This document shows positions 48,580-58,212 of a DNA stretch of 64,000 nucleotides, piece after piece. Numbering within the stretch: position 1 is the first letter of the stretch; every line of letters starts with the position of its first letter. Below the pieces are notes generated by a model. That model was given only the letters and a program-made list of their open reading frames with translations. It did no database searches and was not told the origin of the DNA. Origin of the DNA: Zongyangia hominis (GTDB lineage: Bacteria; Bacillota; Clostridia; Oscillospirales; Ruminococcaceae); contig NZ_JACRTC010000002.1 of assembly GCF_014385095.1 (NCBI RefSeq), positions 1 through 64,000 on the forward strand, in the 5' to 3' direction. A program made the translations under genes and the position numbers.

Positions 48580-50394
48580 CTAACCGATACTGCTCAAAAA
48601 TTCTGCTATCGGGCCCAGCGCCAGCGAGGGGAAGAAGCTCAAAGCGCCGACCAGCAGGACGATAAAAATAAGTAAGAACACGAACATGGGGTTTTGGGTG
48701 GACAGCGTTCCCGCGGAAACGGCCACCAGCTTCTTGCGCGCTAAGCTCCCGGCGATAGCCAGGGTGCCGACGATGGGCAAAAAGCGCACGAAGAGCATGA
48801 CAAGGCCCAGAGACAGATTGAGGAAGACGGTATTCCCGTTAAAACCCGCAAAGGCCGAGCCGTTGTTGCCGCCGGCGGAAGAAAAAGCGTAGAGGATTTC
48901 CGAAAAGCCGTGGGCGCCCGCATTGTTGAGGCTCGCTTCAATGCCGGGGAAGACCGCCGCGATGCCGCTGCCCACGAGAATCGCGATGGGCGTGGCCAGG
49001 CAGACCAGCGTCGCCCACTTCATCTCATAGGGCTCAATCTTCTTGCCCAAGAATTCCGGCGTCCGCCCCACCATCAGTCCCGCGATGAACACCGTCAGGA
49101 TGGCGAAGGCCAGCATGCCGTAAAGCCCGCAGCCCGTGCCGCCGAAGATCACTTCTCCCAACTGCATCAGGAGCATGGGCACCATGCCACCCAAGGGGGT
49201 GAAGCTGTCGTGCATGGAATTGACAGAACCGTTGGAGGCCGCCGTGGTATAGACCGCCCAGGTGGAGGAGGCGGCGATGCCAAACCGGGTCTCCTTGCCC
49301 TCCATGTTTCCACCGGCCTGATCGACGGCGGAGACGTCGACTGCCCCGTCCTGTATGAGCTGGGGCGTTGCGATCTGCTCCCGGACCGCCACGCAACCCA
49401 GCGCTACGACGAGGCACAGGAACATCGCCATAAAGAGGGCCACGCCCTGCCGCTTATTTTTCACACACCTACCGAAAGTAAAGCACAGGGCGGCGGGGAT
49501 GAGAAGCAGCGAGATCATTTCGATGAGATTGGTGAAGGCGTTGGGGTTTTCAAGCGGGTGGGCGGAGTTGACGCCCATATATCCGCCGCCGTTAGTCCCG
49601 CTTTGTTTGATGGCGACCTGGCTGGCCGCCGGTCCCATGGGGACAAACTGCTCGGTGACGATGTCGGCGTCCTCCACCGCTTTGCCGAACACGGTGACGG
49701 TGTTCGTCTCCACGTCGATGACAGCGTTTTCGATAATTTCACCCTCCGCGTTGACGGCCACCGGTTCAAGCAGCGGCACGGTCTGCCCGCCCTTCAGGTT
49801 TTGGATGACGCCGCCCCCCGCCAGGGCCAAAGCGATCACTAAGTTAAGCGGTATCAAGATGTGGATGACAATGCGGGTTATGTCCACCCAAAAACTGCCT
49901 AGGCCGTCGGTCTTCACTTTCACAAATCCTCGGATGAGGGCAAACAGGACGGCGATGCCGGTGGCGGCGGATACGAAGTTCTGCACCGTCAGCCCCAGCG
50001 CCTGGGTCAGATAGCTCAGGGTGCTTTCCCCCGAATAGGCTTGCCAGTTGGTGTTGGTGATAAAGCTGATGGCGGTATTGAGAGACAAATCCCATTTGAC
50101 GCCGGGCAGCCCCTGGGGATTCCCGGGCAGGACGCCCTGCAATAATTGAAGCAAAAACAGAAAAACGAGCCCGATGCCGGAAAAAATCAACACGCTCACC
50201 GCATACTTTTTCCAGTTCATCTGTTCGCCGCTGTCAATATGCATCACCTTGTAAACGGCGTTTTCACAAGGCGTCAGGATTCTGGACAGGAAGGTCTTTT
50301 CCCCCGCCATCACCTTTTTGATGTAGCCCCCCAGCGGGATGGCCAAAAGGATGAGAATGCCCAGATAAAGGATGTACTGGATGACCGCGTTCAT
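48580..50394 (-). CDS. kdpA: K+-transporting ATPase subunit KdpA
   Basis: The channel-like K+ subunit, ~604 residues with about ten membrane segments. Selectivity-filter-type loops are seen in [43 protein letters not shown] and the C-terminal [14 protein letters not shown]. It is somewhat longer than the usual ~560 residues because of an acidic insert ([17 protein letters not shown] region). It overlaps kdpF by four bases. Confidence 0.96.
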   Translation of the reverse strand: MNAVIQYILYLGILILLAIPLGGYIKKVMAGEKTFLSRILTPCENAVYKVMHIDSGEQMNWKKYAVSVLIFSGIGLVFLFLLQLLQGVLPGNPQGLPGVKWDLSLNTAISFITNTNWQAYSGESTLSYLTQALGLTVQNFVSAATGIAVLFALIRGFVKVKTDGLGSFWVDITRIVIHILIPLNLVIALALAGGGVIQNLKGGQTVPLLEPVAVNAEGEIIENAVIDVETNTVTVFGKAVEDADIVTEQFVPMGPAASQVAIKQSGTNGGGYMGVNSAHPLENPNAFTNLIEMISLLLIPAALCFTFGRCVKNKRQGVALFMAMFLCLVVALGCVAVREQIATPQLIQDGAVDVSAVDQAGGNMEGKETRFGIAASSTWAVYTTAASNGSVNSMHDSFTPLGGMVPMLLMQLGEVIFGGTGCGLYGMLAFAILTVFIAGLMVGRTPEFLGKKIEPYEMKWATLVCLATPIAILVGSGIAAVFPGIEASLNNAGAHGFSEILYAFSSAGGNNGSAFAGFNGNTVFLNLSLGLVMLFVRFLPIVGTLAIAGSLARKKLVAVSAGTLSTQNPMFVFLLIFIVLLVGALSFFPSLALGPIAEFLSSIG

Positions 50395-50483
50395 TTTTGC
50401 GCATCCCCCTTCATGAGAATGTAGACATAATAAACAAGCAGCGCCGCTGCTACTGAGCCGATAAAGCCAAGCAGAATATTCAT
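50391..50483 (-). CDS. kdpF: K+-transporting ATPase subunit KdpF
   Basis: A 30-residue single-helix protein (MNILLGFIGSVAAALLVYYV, then ILMKGDAQK) preceded by GTAGGAGGAAGACAC. Size and position just before kdpA match KdpF, which stabilises the Kdp complex. Confidence 0.85.
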   Translation of the reverse strand: MNILLGFIGSVAAALLVYYVYILMKGDAQK

Positions 50484-50575
50484 GTGTCTTCCTCCTACGA
50501 CTACCGATTTTAGCATCCGGGCTATAAAAATGGTGTAAGTGGGACGCTGGGCAAATAAAGATGGCATAAAGGTAT

Positions 50576-50770
50576 TCACAGCCATCCGAATAACCACCCC
50601 AAAGGGAACATCACAGCCGCGGTCAAAGAGAAAACGGCCAACAAAATGAGAAGCGGCATCCCCAAAATCATAGACAGATAAAAGAGGTCCGGGTGATTCT
50701 GTTCAAACACCGCCAGCCTTTTGGATATCTTCCGCTGGGTGTCGCGCACTGAAAAAGCCATGTTCATCAT
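50576..50770 (-). CDS. small membrane protein upstream of kdpF
   Basis: A 64-residue protein with a strong ribosome site (GGGAGGAG). A charged N-terminus (SVRDTQRKISKRLAVFEQ) is followed by a hydrophobic region of ~35 residues (FYLSMILGMPLLILLAVFSLT, then AAVMFPLGWLFGWL) that may form one or two helices. It is the first gene of the kdp transcript by position and lies 92 bases before kdpF. I do not recognise a family; it may be a regulatory or assembly peptide for Kdp. Confidence 0.65.
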   Translation of the reverse strand: MMNMAFSVRDTQRKISKRLAVFEQNHPDLFYLSMILGMPLLILLAVFSLTAAVMFPLGWLFGWL

Positions 50771-50905
50771 CTCGCTCTCTCCTCCCTGCTTTTATCCTAG
50801 CACCGACCCGGTTAAAGCGGTGAAAGGATGGGGGCGGAAAAATTAAGATATCATAAGCGCCTCCAGGATAGCGCCGTGCTCCCGTCCACGGTGCTTTCCC
50901 TTTGG

Positions 50906-50969
50906 CGATAGGCTATCGAATCGTAACCTAACGGAAGGGAGGGATGGGCCCGTGTGGGCCCATCCCTCC
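50906..50969. promoter_or_regulatory. palindrome and large hairpin in the kdp/GH32 divergent region
   Basis: CGATAGGCTATCG (50906-50918) is a 6+1+6 palindrome, followed by a perfect 14-base hairpin (GGAGGGATGGGCCC with its complement around GTGT, 50938-50969) lacking a U-tract on either strand. The 440-base gap feeds the kdp genes one way and the GH32 gene the other. No c-di-AMP riboswitch consensus could be fitted to it with confidence. Confidence 0.4.
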
Positions 50970-51061
50970 GTTATTGCGTACAACCTTTCATTTTTTCCAC
51001 CAATTCCTTTCCCGCTCTTCTGGCTTATTTCCACAAACTTTTGCATTTGCTAGGACAAAGA

Positions 51062-51090
51062 TTGTGTTTGTAAGTTATTTTTTCTATAAT
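51062..51090 (+). promoter_or_regulatory. promoter of the GH32 gene
   Basis: TTGTGT (51062-51067), 17-base spacer, perfect TATAAT (51085-51090). The leader of about 115 bases contains a consensus-like AAAGGAGGTG (51131-51140) not placed near a usable start, and a small CCCGC/GCGGG hairpin. Confidence 0.7.
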
Positions 51091-51211
51091 GAAAAGGACT
51101 TTCAAAATTTGTTCATTTTTCCCATTTAAAAAAGGAGGTGAATAGAAAACGGATGACACCCGCTTTTGCGGGGGCTAACAACAAAAACGTAAAGAGAAGA
51201 AGGAGTAAGCC

Positions 51212-54200
51212 ATGCGTTTGCATTCCAAAACATCCAGAGGACTTTTATCCCGCCGTATCCTGCCGGCGCTGCTGGCGATTATAATGGCGGTATCCCTGCT
51301 CCCCATGGGCGCTCTCTCCGCCGTGGCCGCTGGTTCTGCCGACCTAGAAGGCGTTGCCGGCAACAATGTCACCGGTAACGCCCAGGACGGCTACGTGGTG
51401 GCCAGAGTGGAAAACGCCAACAACTTCGTAGGCTCCTCCACCAAGGTGGAAGCCTTTACTTATGAAGCACAGATGCTCTTTTCTCCGGGCGGCTCCAACA
51501 TTGGCACGCTGATGTTCGGAGCTGCGGGAGAAGGCGCCGGCATCACCCAGCCCTTCTTTGGCTTGGAGCTTTCCGCCCGCCAAAATGGGGAAAAATACGA
51601 CCTCTACCTCACCATGTTCTGCGAGACGGCCCCCCAGACCCCGGTCTATATGTTCATGAATGTTCTGGCCGGCACCGGCGTCAGTCTCACCGATCTTCAT
51701 TCCTTAAAAGTTTCCGTCAGCCCCAAAAAGGAATTTTCCGTCTGGGTCAACGGCAATCCGGTAGCCGTCAAATTCCAGGCGAACTTCGCCGATTATTACA
51801 AAGGCGGCACACTGGGCTTTATGACCTATAACACCCAGACCACCTTTCAAAATGTCAAGTACACCGACGAGGGCGCTTTTGCCGCCGCAGACGGCACCCT
51901 GCCGTTGGCGGGCGTGACGGGAAATAACGTCACCGGCAACGCCCAGGACGGCTATGTATTGGAGAGAATCGCAAACAGCAATAACTTTGCCGGTTCCTCC
52001 ACCAGCGTCAAAGCCTTTACTTATGAGGCGAAGATGCTCATCGCCCCGGGCGGCTCCAACAAGAGTACGTTGACCTTCGGCGCGCCCAACGCGGGCGGCG
52101 ATATGAACCACCCCTTCTTCGGCGTGGAGCTCTATGCCGGACAAAATGGGGACAAGTATGACCTCTATCTCACCATGTTCTGTGAGAAGGCGCCCGCCAA
52201 CGCCGAGTGGATGTTTACAAACGTCTTGGCAGCCTCCGGCGTCAGCTTGGACTCCCCCCACACCGTAAAAATCTCGGTGGACGCTGTCAAAGCCTTCTCC
52301 GTCTCGGTGGACGGAAAAAAAGTGGACGTCAAAGTGCCCGCCTCCTTCGCCGAATATTACACTGGCGGACACCTCGGCTTTATGACCTATGACACCCAGT
52401 CCACCTTCTCCGACGTCCGGTACAGCGACGAAGGGGATTTCGGCACTGGATTCACCTCCAACCTGCCCGGCTGGCGGGGTGTGAGCGGCGCCTGGACCGA
52501 GGTGCCCGGCGGCTACCAGGGCTCCGGCTCCGGCAATGTGTTCGCTATGTCCACCAAGGCGGTGAACAGCTCCGACCCCTTCACCTATGAGGCAAAGATG
52601 ACCCTGGGCCTGGACCAGCAGGCCGGCGGTATCGCCTTTGGCGTCAAGGACCCCGGCAATCCCGCGGGGAAATGGATATGCATCAACGTCGACCGGGGCG
52701 GGGTCTCCCGTATCTTCTCCGAGACCAACGCCAAGGCCGACTGGATTCATGACGTGGCCCTGACCCAGGAGCAGAAGAACAAGACCACCTATCAGCTCAA
52801 GGTGGAGCGGGCAGTCAAAGACGGCCCCCTCAGCTTTTATCTGGACGGTCAGCTCATCTATACCAAAGACATGCCGGAATTCGCCGGCGGCTACTTCGGG
52901 CTGATCACCTGCAACGCCACCGCCACCTTTGATCAGGTCAACTACACCATCGACGGCGCCACCACCGGCTTTACCAGCAATCTGACCGGATGGACTCCGC
53001 TCAACGGCACCTGGAGCGAAGTGGCGGACGGCTATCAAGGCGTTCACGCGGGCAAGGACACCTTTGCCTATGCCAAAGATACCGCCATCACCAAAGAGGA
53101 CACTTTCATTTATGAGGCGGATGTGGAGATCAAAGCCGGCCAGGATGCCGCCGGTATCCTCTTCGGCGTCATGAATCCGGACCATCCCACCAACGATCGG
53201 GGCGAGCCCGACCACCTGTTCTGCCTGATGGCGGTCAGAGGGGGCGGCAGCGTCTTCGCCTTCGCTCACAAGGACGGCAAGGATGAATTTGTCAACACCA
53301 AGGCCATGACCGACGCGGACAAGGCCGCCACCATCTACCACATGCGGGTGGAGTATCTGGGTTCCCAGACCGCCAATTTTTATATCAACGGCACCCTGTA
53401 CCACTCCTTTACCCTTCCCTCCTTTGAGGGCGGCCAGTTTGGCCTGATTGTGGCCAACAACACCACCGCCACCTTCGACAACGTCAACTATTATTCCGCC
53501 GTAGAGCCCAAAGTCATCGGCATCACAGTGGAGGGCGCTCAGATGAACGAGCAGTTCGACCCCTCCCTGACCACCTACATGGGCAGCGTCCCCTATGGGA
53601 CTGCTTCCGTCAAGATCACCGCCGAGTGCCCGGAGGGCCTGGTGCTGACCATCGGCGGCAAGAGCGCCAAGAGCGGGGAGGCGCTGGATGTAGCGCTGGG
53701 CGAAGACATGAATGTCATCAAAATCGTCGCCCGGGACGTCGATTCCGGACTTTCCGCCATCTACACCCTCAACATTCAGCAGATGTTTGACGAGGATACC
53801 ATTTATAATCAGGACTACCGTCCCACCTTCCACTTTACTCCCTTCCGCCATCAGATGAACGACCCCAACGGCCTAGTCTACAACTCCGTCACCGGGGAAT
53901 ATCACATGTTCTTCCAGTGTAACCGCTCCTTTGACAGCGGCGTGGGCGGCACCACCTCCTGGGGCCACGCCGTCTCCAAGGACATGGTCAACTGGAAGGA
54001 GCTGCCCCTGGCCATCACCCCCGACGAGCTGGGCGTCATCTTCTCCGGCTCCGGCGTCATCGACTGGAACAACACCTCCGGCCTCTTTGAGGAGGACCCC
54101 ACAAGCCCGGATTACACGGCGCCGGGGGCGAGAATGGTGTTTTTCTACACCAACACCAACGGTTTTGTCCAGAGTATGGCCTACTCCAAAGACAACGGCC

Positions 54201-56377
54201 GCACCCTCATCAAATACGCGAACAACCCCGTCGTCGCAAACCCGGGCGGCGTCTACGGCCCCGAGATGCGCGATCCCTGCGTCTTCTGGTATGAAGACGC
54301 TTCCATGGAAAACGGCGGCGTCTGGGTCATGGTCACCGTCGATTACCGCAGCCCCCATGTCCACCTGTTCACCTCTCACAACCTCAAGGATTGGAAGCAC
54401 AGCGGACAGGTCATGGACATCCATGGCGCTGCCTTTGGCTCCGAGTGCCCCGACCTCTACCCCCTCGCCCTGGACGGCGATCAGAATAATGTCAAGTGGG
54501 TCTTCCGGGGCGGCGGCGTCTTCTACATCGTCGGCCACATGGAGAAGACCGGCGAAGACACCGTCATGTTTGTCCCGGAGACTGAAAACATCCGTCCCCT
54601 CAACGGCATCGCCGACCAATTCCCCGGCATCCCGGAGCCGGAGCTCTACGCCACCCAGACCTATTCCGACGAGCCTTCCGGCCGCCGCATCGGCGTGAGC
54701 TGGATTCGTGAACGAGGCGGCAATGTACCGGGCAGAATCTGGAATTCCGCCCAGTCCCTGCCCACCGAAAATACGCTGCGCACCGTAAACGGCAAGCCCC
54801 AGCTCTTCAATTACCCCGCCGCAGAAGTCGACGCCATGCGGGATGAGAAGATTTTGTCCCTCAAGGACGTCCAGGTGGATGAGAGCAGTGAAAATGTGCT
54901 CAAGGACTTCCAGTCCTTTAACTGCGACATGGACGCCACCATCACCCTGGGCACCGCCACCGAAGTGGGCTTTAAACTCCGGGTAGGCGGCGGCCGTCAG
55001 CTCAAGATCACCTACAATAAAAACGACGGCAAGCTCTATGTGGACAAAACCACCTCGGACGGCGACGGCGCCGCCGGCGTCTATACGCCGGATATGACCG
55101 TCATGGACGGCAACAAGATTAAGCTGCGGATGCTCTTAGACCAGATTTGCTACGACGTCTACGGCAACGACGGCGAAGTCGGCATCCAGGGATTTTTCTA
55201 TAACGATCTTTCCAATGCGGGCATGGAGTTCTTTAGTAACGGCACAGCCACCCTGGATCTGGACGTTTATTCCATGAAGGCCATGGACCGCACCGTACCC
55301 GATCCTGTGGTTCCGACGGTTCTCACCGACCTGACCCTGTCCTCGGCCCTCCTCACCCCCAACTTCTCCGCCGATGTGACCGAGTACACCGCCACTGTGG
55401 CAAACTCCGTGGGCTCCATCAAAGTCCTGCCCACCTATACCGGCGACGCGGCCGTCACCGTGAACGGCACGGAAGTGGCTTCCGGCGCTTACTCCGTCGA
55501 TATTGCCCTGAGCGTTGGCGAGAATACCATCACCGTTGTCGCGGGCGAGAAAACCTACACCATCAAGGTCACCCGCGAGGAGCCAGCTCCGGTTCCCACT
55601 GTGCTTACAGGTTTGGCTCTCTCCACCGGCACCTTAGCGCCCAACTTTAGCACTGAAGTCACAGAGTACACCGCCACTGTGGCAAACTCTGTGGATTCCA
55701 TCAAGGTCCTGCCCACCTACACCGGCGATGCGGCCGTCACCGTGAACGGCACGGAAGTGGCTTCCGGTGAATACTCCGCCGGTATCTCCCTGAGCGTCGG
55801 CGAGAACGCCATCACCGTCGTCGCAGGAGAGAAGACCTACACCATCAAGGTCACCAGAGAGGACAAGAAACCTCCTGTTACCGAGACTCCCTTCCTGGAT
55901 GGCCTGGAACTCTCTCAGGGCGTACTGAAACCCAGCTTCGACAAGGATGTCAACGCCTACACCGCCTCTGTCGGCAATGCCACCGACTCCATCCAGGTCA
56001 AACCCTTCTACTCCGGCGAGATGGCAGTCACTGTGAACGGCAAGGCTGTGGAAAGCGGCGTCTTCTCCGAGGCCATCGCTCTCGATGTGGGAGAGAACAC
56101 CATCGAAGTGAAGCTCGTCATGGGAGAGAAAGACAACATCTATACGATTGTCGTCACCCGTGCAAAACCCGCGGACACGACGAAACCTACCACCACGAAG
56201 CCATCTATCCCGGGCGGACACAGCTCCGACTGGAAGTGGCCGGAAGGGACGGCAAAGCCTGGCACTGGGAAAGAGAACCCGCAGTCGGGCGACGCGTCGG
56301 CGCTGCCGATAGCGCTGCTGCTCATGGCGGGCGCTGCTGGAACAGCGGTCTTCCTCTCCAGAAAGCGGAAGAAATAG
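51212..56377 (+). CDS. cell-surface GH32 fructan hydrolase with multiple accessory modules
   Basis: A 1721-residue exported enzyme. A Sec signal (1-40) precedes four LamG-like or DUF1080-like modules (about 44-230, 231-412, 413-590, 591-767) and a cadherin-like module (~770-860). The GH32 catalytic domain starts near 868 with HFTPFRHQMNDPNG (nucleophile Asp), RDPCVFWY near 1019 and SECPDLYPL near 1077 (acid/base Glu); the GH32 C-terminal beta-sandwich ends near 1365. Three cadherin-like modules (1368-1650) and a sortase signal, NPQSG near 1688 then a hydrophobic helix and RKRKK, complete it. It probably cuts levan, inulin or sucrose at the cell surface. The start is preceded by AGAAGGAG. Close relatives are levanases/inulinases; the exact linkage is not determined. 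Confidence 0.92.
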   Translation: MRLHSKTSRGLLSRRILPALLAIIMAVSLLPMGALSAVAAGSADLEGVAGNNVTGNAQDGYVVARVENANNFVGSSTKVEAFTYEAQMLFSPGGSNIGTLMFGAAGEGAGITQPFFGLELSARQNGEKYDLYLTMFCETAPQTPVYMFMNVLAGTGVSLTDLHSLKVSVSPKKEFSVWVNGNPVAVKFQANFADYYKGGTLGFMTYNTQTTFQNVKYTDEGAFAAADGTLPLAGVTGNNVTGNAQDGYVLERIANSNNFAGSSTSVKAFTYEAKMLIAPGGSNKSTLTFGAPNAGGDMNHPFFGVELYAGQNGDKYDLYLTMFCEKAPANAEWMFTNVLAASGVSLDSPHTVKISVDAVKAFSVSVDGKKVDVKVPASFAEYYTGGHLGFMTYDTQSTFSDVRYSDEGDFGTGFTSNLPGWRGVSGAWTEVPGGYQGSGSGNVFAMSTKAVNSSDPFTYEAKMTLGLDQQAGGIAFGVKDPGNPAGKWICINVDRGGVSRIFSETNAKADWIHDVALTQEQKNKTTYQLKVERAVKDGPLSFYLDGQLIYTKDMPEFAGGYFGLITCNATATFDQVNYTIDGATTGFTSNLTGWTPLNGTWSEVADGYQGVHAGKDTFAYAKDTAITKEDTFIYEADVEIKAGQDAAGILFGVMNPDHPTNDRGEPDHLFCLMAVRGGGSVFAFAHKDGKDEFVNTKAMTDADKAATIYHMRVEYLGSQTANFYINGTLYHSFTLPSFEGGQFGLIVANNTTATFDNVNYYSAVEPKVIGITVEGAQMNEQFDPSLTTYMGSVPYGTASVKITAECPEGLVLTIGGKSAKSGEALDVALGEDMNVIKIVARDVDSGLSAIYTLNIQQMFDEDTIYNQDYRPTFHFTPFRHQMNDPNGLVYNSVTGEYHMFFQCNRSFDSGVGGTTSWGHAVSKDMVNWKELPLAITPDELGVIFSGSGVIDWNNTSGLFEEDPTSPDYTAPGARMVFFYTNTNGFVQSMAYSKDNGRTLIKYANNPVVANPGGVYGPEMRDPCVFWYEDASMENGGVWVMVTVDYRSPHVHLFTSHNLKDWKHSGQVMDIHGAAFGSECPDLYPLALDGDQNNVKWVFRGGGVFYIVGHMEKTGEDTVMFVPETENIRPLNGIADQFPGIPEPELYATQTYSDEPSGRRIGVSWIRERGGNVPGRIWNSAQSLPTENTLRTVNGKPQLFNYPAAEVDAMRDEKILSLKDVQVDESSENVLKDFQSFNCDMDATITLGTATEVGFKLRVGGGRQLKITYNKNDGKLYVDKTTSDGDGAAGVYTPDMTVMDGNKIKLRMLLDQICYDVYGNDGEVGIQGFFYNDLSNAGMEFFSNGTATLDLDVYSMKAMDRTVPDPVVPTVLTDLTLSSALLTPNFSADVTEYTATVANSVGSIKVLPTYTGDAAVTVNGTEVASGAYSVDIALSVGENTITVVAGEKTYTIKVTREEPAPVPTVLTGLALSTGTLAPNFSTEVTEYTATVANSVDSIKVLPTYTGDAAVTVNGTEVASGEYSAGISLSVGENAITVVAGEKTYTIKVTREDKKPPVTETPFLDGLELSQGVLKPSFDKDVNAYTASVGNATDSIQVKPFYSGEMAVTVNGKAVESGVFSEAIALDVGENTIEVKLVMGEKDNIYTIVVTRAKPADTTKPTTTKPSIPGGHSSDWKWPEGTAKPGTGKENPQSGDASALPIALLLMAGAAGTAVFLSRKRKK
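55315..55865 (+). repeat. tandem near-identical cadherin-like module repeats
   Basis: Two consecutive ~282-base blocks of the GH32 gene (start about 55315 and 55597) are nearly the same at DNA level, encoding the text TEYTATVANSV...IKVLPTYTGDAAVTVNGTEVASG. A third, more diverged copy follows. The N-terminal modules at ~51340 and ~51900 are likewise related (GNNVTGNAQDGYV). Confidence 0.85.
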
Positions 56378-56437
56378 CCATCAGTTATACCATGGCAAGT
56401 AATCTTAACAGGTCAGATTGCCACAATATTCTGTGCA

Positions 56438-56479
56438 AAGGCCGCCGCACTGTCACTTACATGACGGTGCGGCGGCCTT
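56438..56479 (+). terminator. terminator of the GH32 gene
   Basis: AAGGCCGCCGCAC and its complement with GTCA/TGAC continuing the stem around CTTACA. A weak U-tract follows (TTCTATT). Confidence 0.75.
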
Positions 56480-56637
56480 CTATTGCGGAAACATGGGGCT
56501 GCACTAACTAAAGTGATGCAATTCTCCTCCAAAATCGAGGAAACTACCATAAATCCTCTGAGGAACGACCAATTTCGACCCAATAAAAAAATATAATGAA
56601 ATTATAGTTCCCTAGTTTCCCGAGAGGAGTTGATCGA

Positions 56638-57873
56638 ATGCCCTCTTTTACCTTATACCAAAAATACACCCGAGAAAAAGTGCACCATACCTTTTGTCCA
56701 AGCGAAAAATTTACACCGCAATCCGGCACCTGGGGCCTCCACGGCATTGTTCATATCAAGGGTACCGATGACTTTGTTTTCTTTGTCACTCTGGGCAGTA
56801 AACAAGCGGGACATCAATTTATCGAAACCATCACCCCCGATGGTATCCTATCCTGGCAATCACAACCCCACCAAAGTCTGTCCAGCTCCGTCATTCGCAC
56901 TCTGATCCAACACGATGCAGCCCGCAATCATATCTATCTCTTCTTCCGGCAAAATACTAGACAAAATTCCTATCTCTACTTGGGACAGCTCGCCTATGTG
57001 AACCACGATCCTGAAAAGGAATGCCCCGTCAATTTTCAGTGGCAAATTCTCCATTGGGATCCGCCGGAAAAGGTGCGGCGACTGTGTATGTTGCCATCGG
57101 CTGTATCCGAGCAGACACAAAGGCAAGGCAATTACTACTCCTGGGAGATACCCAATGATCGGGTGGCAATTAAACTAACAGATTTGTCTGTTTTTCGGTA
57201 TCGCGGTTCAGGAATTCCCAAAAAAGCTCGGTGGTTTTGGGGCGTAGATCATTGGGAAGGAAAGGAGGAAAAAGAACTCCTCTTTCTTTGGGAAGATGCT
57301 TCCTATAAAGCTACCGTTCGCCTTCAAAACGGAAGGACACGGCTTTTTTGGCATGGCGATTTGGCACAAAAGCTCCAAGCCTATTGCCCCGAGGGTGATT
57401 CTTTCACCCCTGCGCAGTTTCCATTCCTCAGATTTTCAAAGTGCGGCCAGGATGCTTATGAATTGACACTCCTCGGCTTTGAGCACTTGGAAACAGATAT
57501 TGCTCTGGAAGGAGAGACTTTCAGTGATGCCACCTCCGCTCCTAGTCTGGAGGGAGCTGGGAAAAAATCCTATGCGACGCGGTACGAACGCGACCCTAAA
57601 AACCGTAAAGCATGTATCAAAATTCATGGAACCAAATGCGCGGTGTGTGGCTTCGATTTTGAAAAAACATATGGACCATGGGGCCGTGATTATATTGAGG
57701 TACATCATCTTATTCCCCTCTCACAAATGCAAGGCGAGAGCCTTGTCAACCCCGCCACAGAGATGAAACCCCTTTGTTCCAATTGCCACCGTATGGTCCA
57801 TCGGAAAAAAGATCAAATTCTTTCCATCGAGGAGCTCCAAGCAATGCTTCGTAAAAATCGTGAGCCCTTTTAA
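56638..57873 (+). CDS. HNH endonuclease with an N-terminal DUF3427-like domain
   Basis: A 411-residue putative restriction endonuclease. The C-terminal HNH domain is complete: CAVCGFDF (zinc Cys pair), YIEVHHLIPLSQM, and LCSNCHRMVH (Cys pair, His). The N-terminal ~190 residues resemble DUF3427 regions found in restriction-related proteins (TWGLHGIVHIKGTDDFVFFV, LYLGQLAYVNHD), seen here in a second diverged copy at ~190-300 (IPKKARWFWGVDHWEGKEE). The ribosome site is AGAGGAG, 8 bases upstream. It lies at the start of an AT-rich stretch and next to a type I R-M system, so a defence role is likely; it may be modification-dependent. No partner methyltransferase is adjacent. Confidence 0.78.
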   Translation: MPSFTLYQKYTREKVHHTFCPSEKFTPQSGTWGLHGIVHIKGTDDFVFFVTLGSKQAGHQFIETITPDGILSWQSQPHQSLSSSVIRTLIQHDAARNHIYLFFRQNTRQNSYLYLGQLAYVNHDPEKECPVNFQWQILHWDPPEKVRRLCMLPSAVSEQTQRQGNYYSWEIPNDRVAIKLTDLSVFRYRGSGIPKKARWFWGVDHWEGKEEKELLFLWEDASYKATVRLQNGRTRLFWHGDLAQKLQAYCPEGDSFTPAQFPFLRFSKCGQDAYELTLLGFEHLETDIALEGETFSDATSAPSLEGAGKKSYATRYERDPKNRKACIKIHGTKCAVCGFDFEKTYGPWGRDYIEVHHLIPLSQMQGESLVNPATEMKPLCSNCHRMVHRKKDQILSIEELQAMLRKNREPF

Positions 57874-57930
57874 ATCTATCGTTCTCCCCGCAATTCATGC
57901 GCCCTTTTCTCTTGTAGCGCACAGGTCACC

Positions 57931-57962
57931 CTCCTGTAATGTAAAATTTCACATTACAGGAG
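57931..57962. repeat. 32-base near-perfect palindrome
   Basis: CTCCTGTAATGT and its exact complement separated by AAAATTTC; all but one of the 16 potential pairs match. It lies between two convergent genes and is not followed by a U-tract, so a binding site or a mobile-element scar is as likely as a terminator. The remaining DNA to 58212 apart from the terminator at 57996 shows no gene. Confidence 0.6.
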
Positions 57963-57995
57963 ATCTTCACCCGTCCTTCAAAAGCAGAAGGGATA

Positions 57996-58040
57996 AAAAG
58001 AAGAGCCGGGCAGGAAATGTTCCTGCCTAGCTCTTCTTTT
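57996..58040. terminator. bidirectional terminator between HNH and hsdR genes
   Basis: AAAAGAAGAGC-GGGCAGGAA and its complement around ATGT with one mismatch; U-runs on both strands. It is about 170 bases past the hsdR stop and 120 past the HNH gene. Confidence 0.8.
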
Positions 58041-58212
58041 GTATTGTTTTCCAATCTGTCAGACAACATGATCGATTCGTTGATGGGAGTTTAGTATCCA
58101 CCAGGCCAATTCGCCCGGTCAAATTACGGCCCTCGGGTGCTTGAAATAGAGGTGCATATTTTTTATTGCTATTTCGTTACTGACACTTCTATGCCATTTA
58201 CCTTTATCTGCA

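Noticed and set aside
50850..50975. c-di-AMP (ydaO) riboswitch before kdp
   Set aside because: Segments such as GAATCGTAACCTAACG slightly resemble the ydaO core, but the order and pairing do not fit on either strand; left as an unassigned hairpin.
51704..53851. A 715-codon open frame antisense to the GH32 gene
   Set aside because: It has no ribosome site or family features and its text is Gly/Val/Asp-rich, as expected from the reverse of repeated GC-rich codons. The sense gene is certain.
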